This document shows positions 1-7,238 of a stretch of 64,000 bases of DNA, in pieces. The stretch spans positions 1-64,000 of the forward strand of contig JAETTM010000013.1 in the NCBI GenBank assembly GCA_021769135.1, read 5' to 3'. How positions within the stretch are numbered: the stretch's first letter is position 1; every line of letters begins with the position of its first letter. A program made the translations under genes and the position numbers. The notes below the pieces were generated by a model. It worked only from the letters and a program-made list of their open reading frames with translations. It did not search any database and was not told where the DNA came from. This DNA comes from Lachnospiraceae bacterium (GTDB lineage: Bacteria > Bacillota > Clostridia > Lachnospirales > Lachnospiraceae).

Positions 1-644
1 TTCCAATACCCATTTACATAGGCTTCCTGCATCGGGGTATCATATTCATCCAATAAAATGATTACCCTTTTCCCATAATATTTCATCAAGTAATTTGATA
101 ACGCATTCAGGGAATCTGCCGCCACATAATCCTCCATATCGGCCGAAACCTTCCGATAAAACTCTTTTTCATTTTCATTCAATTTTTCGCTTTCCATCAA
201 AAAATCATATTTATTATATAAATCAGTAATAATCTGACATATCCTCTTTTTCGTATTCTGATATGAAGTTTCCTTGATTTTTGCAAAGCTAAGGGCTATC
301 ACAGGCCATGTTCCCTGCATCTGCCGATATTTTTCCCCGTTAGGGAATTTTGCCCCGCATGCAGTATTTTCCCTATAAGAAGATATTTCCCCATCAGGGG
401 GTGTTTCCTGCCAGATGGAAAGCCCTTCAAACAAATCGCCGCGCCCCGCATATGATATGGAAAAGAAATACTCCAGCATACTCATATTTAAAGTCTTCCC
501 AAACCTTCGCGGGCGCATAATTAACGTAACCTTATCATTTGACTCCCACCACTCCCGTATGAAATCCGTCTTATCAATATAAAAGTTATGAGACTCCCTG
601 ACAACGGAGAAATCATCATGCCCAATCCCGATAACCCTCGCCAT
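1..644 (-). CDS. AAA-ATPase-like protein (PF09820 type), 3' end cut by window edge
   Basis: An open frame of about 214 codons runs from an ATG at 644 off the left edge. The product begins MARVIGIGHDDF, then has YIDKTDFI, an RPRRFGKT loop that resembles a P-loop, and near the edge a Walker-B-like ILLDEYDTP. This set is typical of the AAA-ATPase-like family, whose members usually run to 500-560 residues with a C-terminal PD-(D/E)XK nuclease-like domain, which would lie outside the window. The start follows a GGAGAAAGG site. Biological role is unsettled for the family; a nucleic-acid or defence function is often suspected but is not shown here. Family call is confident, function is not. Confidence 0.85.
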   Translation of the reverse strand, partial: MARVIGIGHDDFSVVRESHNFYIDKTDFIREWWESNDKVTLIMRPRRFGKTLNMSMLEYFFSISYAGRGDLFEGLSIWQETPPDGEISSYRENTACGAKFPNGEKYRQMQGTWPVIALSFAKIKETSYQNTKKRICQIITDLYNKYDFLMESEKLNENEKEFYRKVSADMEDYVAADSLNALSNYLMKYYGKRVIILLDEYDTPMQEAYVNGYW

Positions 645-735
645 ATTCCACCCATCCTTTCTCCCTATACTATCTCATGCTTAAAGTATATCCATTTCTT
701 CACAGTAAAGCAATGGACTTCTAATCCAAAACCCC

Positions 736-2310
736 CTACTTATCCATCTCCCGGAACACTTCATAGGCATATTTATGGGAGCCATCCGTCCGGTTCAGGC
801 CCTGGTGCAGCCGCAGCCGTTCCACTTCCTCTTCGGCATCGGTCTGTCTGGAGAATATCACCGAATCAATATGGGGATTGGCCTCCGCCATCCGGTATGC
901 ATATACGATAGCCGCCGCCTGCTCTTCCTCTCCTTTTGACGAAGTATACCCCAGTTCGCTGAGAATAATGGAACGCACCTCCCCATCTTCCGTGAGGAAT
1001 TCCTCCTGTTCCATATAGTCCGTAACCACGCGGATATTCGCCATAGTCACTACCGGCGTATCCGCCCTGTTTTTTACATATATGGAAGGCTCCCATGTAT
1101 CAACCCTGGTCAGCGGTTTATTATAGGGATGAATAGCCAGGCCCCAGTCAATATTGCCTTCCTCCTTTATCTGCCGGTTAAATTCGTCCAGAATATCTTT
1201 CGCCCTATAGCTTTGTGTCAAAATATTTATCCTGTTCCACTGGTTGTCCAGCGAAATATAAACCCCGCAGGCATTGTTCACGCTTTTCACCGCATTATAA
1301 AATATACGGAAAGCCCTCACATATTCCCGTACATAAAGTTCCAAATCCACATGCTCCATGTAGTTCCATTCTTTCCGCGCATTAATTTCATTGCCAATGA
1401 CCCAGTTTGCCACCACGCCTCTGCCGTTCATCACGCCCGAATACCTTTCTGTGAGAAAAGTTCCGATTGCGGCCAGATATTCCGCCCCCATCCCATCGCT
1501 GCCGTTAAAGGCATAATAGGGCGGCTTGCCGATGCCTTCCCGGGCCAACGGGTGAATCAGCCAGGGATAATCCCACGAAACATCGTTCAGAAGGATAGCC
1601 GTAATTTCTATCCCCTTATCGGTCAGCGTATGGAAAATCAAATCGTATTCCGCCATTACCCTTCCGTTAAAAATATACTCATTTCCGTTGTATGTATAAT
1701 GGATTGCCGAATATATATCTTCCTCGGGGTGCCCCAATATCCGTGAAACGGGAATATTATAAGCCGCATGCTGTATTCCCAAATCATCCAGTTCCTCCGA
1801 CATCAATTTATCCGGGTCAATGAGCAGCCCCTTTTTGCCGGACGGCTTTTCCCCATTGGAGGTAAATACCGCCATGGCTCCCGGATTGGTAATATAATGG
1901 GAAACGCTCGCCTCCCTGTAAAGCCCGCCGTCCTTTATCCCGATTGCAAATTTGTCAAATACTCCTGTCTCCATGCGGAACTCGACTTCTTTCCCCTTAT
2001 ATTCCCTCAACAGGTAAGGCCGCCCTTCTCCAATCTTTTCTTCATAAGGGCGCAGGGCAAAAAGGTAAAAGTATTCATCATCGCTCTCCGGGATTTCATC
2101 TGTCCGGGCTTTTACTACCGTCTCTCCGCTCTCTGCATCAATCAGGCAGGAATCAATCCGCACCGGCAACTGCTCCTTGCGCCGTATTTCCTCTTCTTTC
2201 TGCGCCAGCCTCCCATGCTCCATGACTCCCAGCCACGAAACGGCACCGGCGGCAAGTACTACAGCGCTTGCCATTATGATACGAAAAAAATTTATTCTTC
2301 TCTTTCCCAT
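736..2310 (-). CDS. Membrane-anchored DUF5722-type glycoside hydrolase-like protein
   Basis: About 524 residues with one N-terminal hydrophobic segment (roughly residues 10-30) that should act as a signal anchor, placing the rest outside the cell. The body resembles DUF5722 proteins, a TIM-barrel glycosidase-like family. GNEIN near residue 307 matches the strand-4 acid/base motif of clan GH-A enzymes and LSELGY near residue 452 matches the strand-7 nucleophile, so both catalytic glutamates appear present. Substrate is unknown. The start ATG at 2310 follows GGGAGA; an alternative ATG at 2325 follows AGGA. The frame stays open further upstream, but that part overlaps the preceding gene and a structured repeat, so it is probably leader. 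Confidence 0.7.
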   Translation of the reverse strand: MGKRRINFFRIIMASAVVLAAGAVSWLGVMEHGRLAQKEEEIRRKEQLPVRIDSCLIDAESGETVVKARTDEIPESDDEYFYLFALRPYEEKIGEGRPYLLREYKGKEVEFRMETGVFDKFAIGIKDGGLYREASVSHYITNPGAMAVFTSNGEKPSGKKGLLIDPDKLMSEELDDLGIQHAAYNIPVSRILGHPEEDIYSAIHYTYNGNEYIFNGRVMAEYDLIFHTLTDKGIEITAILLNDVSWDYPWLIHPLAREGIGKPPYYAFNGSDGMGAEYLAAIGTFLTERYSGVMNGRGVVANWVIGNEINARKEWNYMEHVDLELYVREYVRAFRIFYNAVKSVNNACGVYISLDNQWNRINILTQSYRAKDILDEFNRQIKEEGNIDWGLAIHPYNKPLTRVDTWEPSIYVKNRADTPVVTMANIRVVTDYMEQEEFLTEDGEVRSIILSELGYTSSKGEEEQAAAIVYAYRMAEANPHIDSVIFSRQTDAEEEVERLRLHQGLNRTDGSHKYAYEVFREMDK

Positions 2311-2356
2311 GTTCTCCCACTTCATGCTTCCTATGTCTTCCCAGGCACGCTCCGAA

Positions 2357-2438
2357 CCCATTACCCGCGCAGCATTCGCCAAGTCAGCTGCTGACTTTAT
2401 ATACGCGCAAGCGCGTCTACTTGGCTCATTACTCGCGC
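2357..2438 (-). repeat. Direct-repeat element enclosing a palindromic core
   Basis: Read on the minus strand, GCGCGAGTAATGAG (2425-2438) and GCGCGGGTAATGGG (2357-2370) form an imperfect direct repeat. Between them GCCAAGT and ACTTGGC pair as an outer stem enclosing two inner hairpins, ACGCGC-TT-GCGCGT and AGTCAG-CAG-CTGACT. The right copy overlaps the last codons and stop of the phosphoesterase gene, and the remainder forms the leader of the DUF5722 gene. It could be a mobile intergenic repeat or an RNA processing or terminator structure. Only one unit was found in the window. Confidence 0.6.
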
Positions 2439-3139
2439 GAATAAAACTCCTCCCCGGTATCCAGGCATATTGCCGCCAGCCTGCCGCCCGGAAAGCAGGC
2501 GCCGCAGTCAATGGCAATATGATTGTTTGCGCGGTAAATGTAACCCGGCTTTGGATTTCCCCGTATTATTTGGGTTGGGGTATGGCCGGTCACAACATAT
2601 ATGTCATCAAAATACTGTACTTTATAATCTGCCCTATCCCATACAAGTTCTTGGAGCGAGTAATTTTCCATGCCCTTTTTCCGGGAAAAATTGCCCAGGC
2701 CTGCGTGTACCAGCAGATAGTTCCTTCCGTTTACGGCCAGTTTCTCATATATGAGAAATTCCTTGATGAACTCGATGACCTCTTTCTGCATCTCCCCATC
2801 CAGCTTATGGAATTCATCCGTTGTAGTTGTGCTTCCATTTCCCTGCCAGCAAAGCAGATTGTCGATAATTTCAGGACTCATTCCGGCAATGGACTCCTCC
2901 GTAATTTCCTTACAGAGAAATTCCAGACATTCCAACGCCATAAGCTCGTGGTTCCCCAGTATGCAAACAGCGTTTGGCATTTCCATCAGTTTTAGCAGTA
3001 CTTTAATGGGATGGGGCCCCCTGTCAAGAACATCCCCCAGGATGTATAAGGTATCCGATTCTTTCAGCTTGATTTTCTCAAGCAGTTCCATAAACATATC
3101 ATATTCTCCATGAATATCCGCCATTACGTAGGTCGCCAT
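2429..3139 (-). CDS. PPP-family metallophosphoesterase
   Basis: A 236-residue soluble protein with the dimetal phosphoesterase motifs in order: ADIHGE (DxH), GDVLDRGP (GDxxDRG) and GNHE, all within the first 75 residues, and a late TGHTP. This is the serine/threonine phosphatase / ApaH-like layout, so the substrate may be a phosphoprotein or a dinucleotide. The ATG at 3139 sits eight bases after GGGAGG; an in-frame GTG nine bases upstream overlaps that ribosome site and is less likely. The stop lies inside the repeat at 2357-2438. It is driven by the promoter at 3174-3203 and may be co-transcribed with the DUF5722 gene. Confidence 0.85.
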   Translation of the reverse strand: MATYVMADIHGEYDMFMELLEKIKLKESDTLYILGDVLDRGPHPIKVLLKLMEMPNAVCILGNHELMALECLEFLCKEITEESIAGMSPEIIDNLLCWQGNGSTTTTDEFHKLDGEMQKEVIEFIKEFLIYEKLAVNGRNYLLVHAGLGNFSRKKGMENYSLQELVWDRADYKVQYFDDIYVVTGHTPTQIIRGNPKPGYIYRANNHIAIDCGACFPGGRLAAICLDTGEEFYSRE

Positions 3140-3173
3140 AGAAACCACCTCCCAGATAACTCCTGTTAATATA

Positions 3174-3203
3174 ATTATAGCCTGTCTCTTCCTTTTCTGT
3201 CCA
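3174..3203 (-). promoter_or_regulatory. Sigma-A type promoter for the phosphoesterase gene
   Basis: On the minus strand TGGACA (complement of 3198-3203) and a perfect TATAAT (complement of 3174-3179) are separated by 18 bases, about 35 bases before the start codon. Confidence 0.7.
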
Positions 3204-3245
3204 TTTTTTCTTTATCCATCATTTTGTATTTGCTTATAACATATA

Positions 3246-3429
3246 ATTTTTGTGCAAAAATCCCTTTGAGATTTTGGGAGAAAGGCAGTACAATATGCAG
3301 GAACGTGTGGCTTAAACTGCGTAAATCCAGTTATTTGTCATGCGTTGTTGTTATCATTATATCTTTATATATATTCAGCGTGTAGCCTTTGGCGTAAACC
3401 CAGCAGCCAGTGCTATGCGCTGTTTTTTT
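3246..3429 (+). promoter_or_regulatory. MATE gene leader with terminator-like attenuator
   Basis: The 306 bases between the divergent phosphoesterase and MATE genes hold a roughly 200-base leader. A TATAAT-like box lies near 3240. From 3376 to 3422 CAGCGTGTAGC pairs with GCTATGCGCTG over 11 base pairs (two G-U), followed by seven T residues (3423-3429) ending just before the MATE ribosome site. An intrinsic terminator directly in front of a start codon is the usual output end of a riboswitch or attenuator. An upstream GGCAGT/ACTGC pairing near 3284-3320 is possible. No known riboswitch consensus was recognised. Confidence 0.5.
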
Positions 3430-3445
3430 ATGAAAGGAGACAGAC

Positions 3446-4867
3446 ATGGAAACAAAAAGCAATTCATTTCTGATGGATGAGCCGATAGGCCGGCTAATGG
3501 GGAAATATGCTGTTCCCTGCATTATTTCCCTTCTTGTAGGTGCCTTATACAACATCGTTGACCAAATATTCATCGCCAACGCCTCTTATCTCGGCTCTTA
3601 TGGGAACGCCGCGAATACGGTGGTTTTCCCGTTGACTGTGATTGCCCTTGCCATCGCAGTTATGGTGGGCGACGGCTGCTGTGCCTTTGTGAGCTTAAGC
3701 CTGGGCAGGAACAAGCCCCAGGATGCGGGCACAAGCATAGGGAATTCCATCCTGCTTACGGTTCTTTCCAGCCTTGTGCTGTGTGCGGGTTACCTCATAT
3801 TCAGCAGCCAGATTATTGCCATGTTCGGAGGGACTGTCAATGAAGAAACGTTCCGCCATTCGAAGGAATATTTCCTCTGGATTTCCTACGGCATCCCGTT
3901 CTATATGTTTGGGCAGGCAATGAACCCGGTAATCCGTGCGGATGGGAGCCCTAAATATGCCATGGCATCGACGCTCGCGGGAGCTGTGGCCAATATCATA
4001 CTGGATCCGGTTTTTATCTTCGTATTTCGGTGGGGAATGATGGGGGCAGCGGTTGCAACGGTAATTGGACAGATTGTGACAGCGGTTCTGGCAATATGGT
4101 ATCTGGCCCATACAAAAACTGTGAAGATATCCCGAAAGGACTTTAAATTGAAATGGGATATCGCCGGGCGGACATTGGTTCTGGGCATCTGCAGCTTTTT
4201 ATCCCAGATATCCCTTGTGGCGGCAATGGCGGCCATCAATAACATGATCCGTAAATATGGGGCGATGGACGAAATATTCGGGCAGACGCAGTATGCGCAG
4301 ATTCCCATGGCAGTAGTGGGTATTGTGATGAAATTCTTCCAGATTGTAATTTCCATCGTAGTCGGCATGGCAGCAGGATGTATCCCGATTGTAGGGTATA
4401 ATATGGGCGCAGGGGCAGCCGGAAGGGTAAAGGAGCTGCTTACGAAACTGTTGATGGCAGAAGCGGCAGTCGGCGTTCTGGCATTTATCATTGTAGAGTT
4501 TTTCCCAGCCGGTCTCATCGGCATATTCGGGGCCTCCAATGAAAGTTCCTACTATACGGACTTCGCAATCCGGGCATTTCGGATTTACCTCTGCATGGTG
4601 ATATTTTCCTGCGTTAACAAAGCGGCATTTATCTTTCTGCAGGCCATGGGAAAAGCGGCGGCATCAACAATGCTCTCCATGGTAAGGGAAATTGTGTTTG
4701 GCGTTGGTTCTGCGCTTCTTCTGCCGGTTTTCTATGGGCTGGATGGGGTATTATACTCCATGCCGGTATCCGATATTTTAACATTTGTTATATCCATAGT
4801 TGTCATTACATCCACTTATAAGCAATTGGACGGCAGCATGGCAAATATGGTTTTAGAAAGCAAATAG
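3446..4867 (+). CDS. MATE family multidrug/metabolite exporter
   Basis: A 473-residue polytopic membrane protein with about 12 hydrophobic segments in two similar halves. It begins with the usual MATE entry (GRLMGKYAVPCIISLLVGALY then NIVDQIFIA) and resembles the DinF/MepA branch of cation-coupled exporters. The start is set by AAAGGAGA five bases upstream of ATG. It lies just behind a terminator-like hairpin, so expression is probably conditional. The gene for cyclopropane fatty acid synthase follows after 49 bases and may share the transcript. Transported substrate cannot be told from sequence. Confidence 0.9.
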   Translation: METKSNSFLMDEPIGRLMGKYAVPCIISLLVGALYNIVDQIFIANASYLGSYGNAANTVVFPLTVIALAIAVMVGDGCCAFVSLSLGRNKPQDAGTSIGNSILLTVLSSLVLCAGYLIFSSQIIAMFGGTVNEETFRHSKEYFLWISYGIPFYMFGQAMNPVIRADGSPKYAMASTLAGAVANIILDPVFIFVFRWGMMGAAVATVIGQIVTAVLAIWYLAHTKTVKISRKDFKLKWDIAGRTLVLGICSFLSQISLVAAMAAINNMIRKYGAMDEIFGQTQYAQIPMAVVGIVMKFFQIVISIVVGMAAGCIPIVGYNMGAGAAGRVKELLTKLLMAEAAVGVLAFIIVEFFPAGLIGIFGASNESSYYTDFAIRAFRIYLCMVIFSCVNKAAFIFLQAMGKAAASTMLSMVREIVFGVGSALLLPVFYGLDGVLYSMPVSDILTFVISIVVITSTYKQLDGSMANMVLESK

Positions 4868-4916
4868 TATAGAGATGGAGTTTCTTTATAAAAATAATAG
4901 GGGAGGTGGAAATATT

Positions 4917-6080
4917 ATGCTTGAAGAAAATGTACTTATTTCTTTTTTGAAAAAATTTGATGACTATCCATTTATTGTGAAAATGGATGGAAAGGAATAT
5001 CGGATAGGAGAAGGAGACCCTGTCTTTGCCGTAAAATTCCATCAGATGATTCCTTTGACTGAACTTGCAACCAGTACATCAATTGCGCTGGGGGAAGCCT
5101 ATATGAACGGCACGCTTGAGATTGAGGGAGACCTGTACAATGCCCTGGACCATTTCCTTGGGCAGATGGGAAAATTCTCAACAGATGAAAAAGCATTGAA
5201 AAAACTAATCTATTCCGCCGTTACAAAGCAGAACCAGAAAAAGGAAGTTTCAAGCCATTATGATATCGGAAATGATTTTTACAGATTATGGCTGGATGAA
5301 ACGCTGAGTTATTCCTGCGGTTATTTTAAGGAAGCAGATAATACGCTGTATCAGGCGCAGGTAAATAAAGTGGAATATATCTTAAAAAAGCTGCATCTGG
5401 CAGAGGGAATGACATTGCTGGATATAGGCTGCGGTTGGGGATATCTGCTCATCGAAGCGGCAAAAAGGTATAAGGTCCACGGAACGGGGATTACCCTGAG
5501 CCATGAACAGTACAAAGAATTTCAACGCAGGATTAAAGCCGAAGGACTGGAAAATTATCTGACGGTTGAACTGATGGATTACCGTGACCTACCCGGGCTG
5601 GAAAGAAAGTTTGACCGGGTAGTCAGTGTGGGCATGGTGGAACATGTGGGCAGAAAAAATTACCAGCTTTTTAATGATTGCGTAGTTAAAGTGCTGAAAG
5701 ATGGCGGGATATATTTACTCCACTTCATCAGTGCACTAAAGGAGCATCCGGGCGATGCGTGGATTAAAAAGTATATATTTCCGGGCGGCGTTGTTCCAAG
5801 CCTGCGAGAGATGGTCTATGCTATGTCGGAAAGCAATCTCCACATATTGGACGTGGAGAGCCTCCGTCTGCATTATAACAGAACGCTGCTCTGCTGGCTG
5901 AAAAATTACCGGGAGCATATTGGAGAAGTGAGGGAAATGTTTGATGAGCGTTTTGTAAGGATGTGGGAGTTATATTTATCGGCTTGTGCAGCGACATTCC
6001 ATAATGGAATTATTGACCTGCATCAGGTACTTGCCACAAAAGGCATTAATAACGATTTGCCCATTACAAGGTGGTATTAA
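4917..6080 (+). CDS. cfa: Cyclopropane-fatty-acyl-phospholipid synthase
   Basis: A 387-residue SAM-dependent enzyme that adds a methylene bridge to unsaturated acyl chains of membrane phospholipids. The SAM loop LLDIGCGWGY lies near residue 168, preceded by SSHYDIGNDFY, which contacts substrate in the family. VEHVGRKNY and a C-terminal FPGGVVPSL segment are also typical. The length matches the shorter Firmicutes form. The ATG at 4917 follows GGGGAGGTGG; an in-frame ATG 42 bases upstream lacks a site. Placement after a MATE exporter suggests a shared stress or membrane role, which is inference. Confidence 0.93.
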   Translation: MLEENVLISFLKKFDDYPFIVKMDGKEYRIGEGDPVFAVKFHQMIPLTELATSTSIALGEAYMNGTLEIEGDLYNALDHFLGQMGKFSTDEKALKKLIYSAVTKQNQKKEVSSHYDIGNDFYRLWLDETLSYSCGYFKEADNTLYQAQVNKVEYILKKLHLAEGMTLLDIGCGWGYLLIEAAKRYKVHGTGITLSHEQYKEFQRRIKAEGLENYLTVELMDYRDLPGLERKFDRVVSVGMVEHVGRKNYQLFNDCVVKVLKDGGIYLLHFISALKEHPGDAWIKKYIFPGGVVPSLREMVYAMSESNLHILDVESLRLHYNRTLLCWLKNYREHIGEVREMFDERFVRMWELYLSACAATFHNGIIDLHQVLATKGINNDLPITRWY

Positions 6081-6237
6081 CCCGGCGGGATTCATGGGCA
6101 TAATGCACAATCCGCGAAATGAAATGCATGCGCAAAGTGACGAAATGCAAAAAAATGAATATTTTTTGCTTACAGAAAAATATTTTTTAATTATAATAAA
6201 AATATAAATTTGTTCAAAGATGGAAGGCAGGTAGATT

Positions 6238-6477
6238 ATGAAAAGAATAAAAGCGGCGTGCATTACACAAACATTACATTTTTTGTTGAAGGAAGATGTG
6301 GGTCATGATTATGCCCTAAGGCTTGTCAATGAAGAAGTAAAAAAGTATAAGGAACAGCTGAACAGGAATAAGATACAATATAAAATTCTTTCGGAAGAGA
6401 CACAGACTGACGGTTCCGTTATCATGGAGATTAAAAAACAGTATAATTCCTCTCCGACAGGACATTATCTGGATTAG
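6238..6477 (+). CDS. Small conserved hypothetical protein
   Basis: A 79-residue soluble, charged protein starting MKRIKAACITQTLHFLLKED, with a predicted helical first half and a C-terminal IKKQYNSSPTGHYLD. I recall similar small proteins in Lachnospiraceae but know no function. A GGAAGGCAGG site precedes the ATG. It lies 157 bases after the cfa gene in the same direction and ends before a strong terminator, so it could be the last gene of the MATE-cfa transcript. Confidence 0.6.
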   Translation: MKRIKAACITQTLHFLLKEDVGHDYALRLVNEEVKKYKEQLNRNKIQYKILSEETQTDGSVIMEIKKQYNSSPTGHYLD

Positions 6478-6513
6478 CCGTAACAGTACTGCGGAAAATA
6501 AAACCAAAGTATG

Positions 6514-6554
6514 AAAAACTTCTGGAATGGGGAAATCCATTTCAGAAGTTTTTT
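6514..6554 (+). terminator. Intrinsic terminator
   Basis: AAACTTCTGGAATGG pairs with CCATTTCAGAAGTTT around a short loop (one mismatch), followed by a T run. It separates the cfa unit from the MarR operon. Confidence 0.85.
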
Positions 6555-6566
6555 AAATATTTATAT

Positions 6567-6616
6567 TTAGGTACCTTGACAAATAATTATTGCTCTGATA
6601 CAATCAAGGTACCTAA
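6567..6616 (+). promoter_or_regulatory. MarR operon promoter with flanking 13-bp inverted-repeat operator
   Basis: TTGACA (6576-6581), a 17-base spacer and TACAAT (6599-6604) form a near-consensus promoter. TTAGGTACCTTGA (6567-6579) and its perfect reverse complement (6604-6616) flank it, overlapping the -35 box and starting at the last base of the -10 box. Each arm also contains the palindrome AGGTACCT. This placement fits repression by the MarR protein encoded 18 bases downstream. Confidence 0.85.
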
Positions 6617-6633
6617 TGAAATGAGGATGATTT

Positions 6634-7236
6634 ATGTCACCAGAAAATATTTGTCCCGGATGCGGGCGGCACTGTAACTTAAATGAACCACATTGCGGCA
6701 GAGGGGAAGAATACCGCCGCACTGGCAAAATGCCTGAAAAACAGCATAGGAGAGGCCATCATCATGGCATGCACATGGCACATTACCATGCCGCAGATAT
6801 GAATGACAAGTTAATCATCAATCTGCGGGACTTAGGGCATATGATACATTTTCTATATGAGGGGAAAGCAAGCCAGAAGCGCATTCTAATTATTTTAAAT
6901 GAGACGGAAAGCATTACCCAAAAGGACCTGACAGAACGTTTGGGGATTCAGCCGGGCTCGGCCAGTGAAATCCTTTCCAAATTGGAGAGCGCAGGATTAA
7001 TCCTCCGCACTCAAAATGAAACTGACCGCAGGACAACGGACATCCGTCTGACGGATGCCGGCAGAGAATTTGCGGCAGAAGCTTTGGCGCAGCGCCAGAA
7101 ACGGCATGAAGAAATGTTTTCCTGTCTCTCGGAAGAAGAACGGAAGGAATTATTGTCGCTTCTGGAAAGAGTTTGTGCTGATTGGAGGACCCGTTACAGA
7201 GGAAACGGACATGTACATGGGCATGGAGGAAACTGA
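6634..7236 (+). CDS. MarR-family regulator with Cys/His-rich N-terminus
   Basis: A 200-residue protein. Residues 7-23 carry CPGCGRHCNLNEPHCGRG, followed by a histidine-rich stretch (HHHGMHMAHYH), which together look like a metal-binding extension. A MarR winged helix follows (about residues 70-165), with ITQKDLTERLGIQPGSASEI as the recognition region and DRRTTDIRLTDAG as the wing. A GAGGATG site precedes ATG. The two ABC half-exporters follow with only a two-base gap, so it very likely represses its own operon and responds to an exported compound or metal; the ligand is unknown. Confidence 0.9.
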   Translation: MSPENICPGCGRHCNLNEPHCGRGEEYRRTGKMPEKQHRRGHHHGMHMAHYHAADMNDKLIINLRDLGHMIHFLYEGKASQKRILIILNETESITQKDLTERLGIQPGSASEILSKLESAGLILRTQNETDRRTTDIRLTDAGREFAAEALAQRQKRHEEMFSCLSEEERKELLSLLERVCADWRTRYRGNGHVHGHGGN

Positions 7237-7238
7237 CC

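Noticed and set aside
2326-2517. N-terminal extension of the DUF5722 gene
   Set aside because: The extension overlaps the phosphoesterase gene and a structured repeat; ATG 2310 or 2325 with a ribosome site begins at the membrane anchor.
3246-3440. Guanidine (ykkC-type) riboswitch before the MATE gene
   Set aside because: The characteristic ykkC and mini-ykkC motifs are absent, although a regulated leader remains likely.
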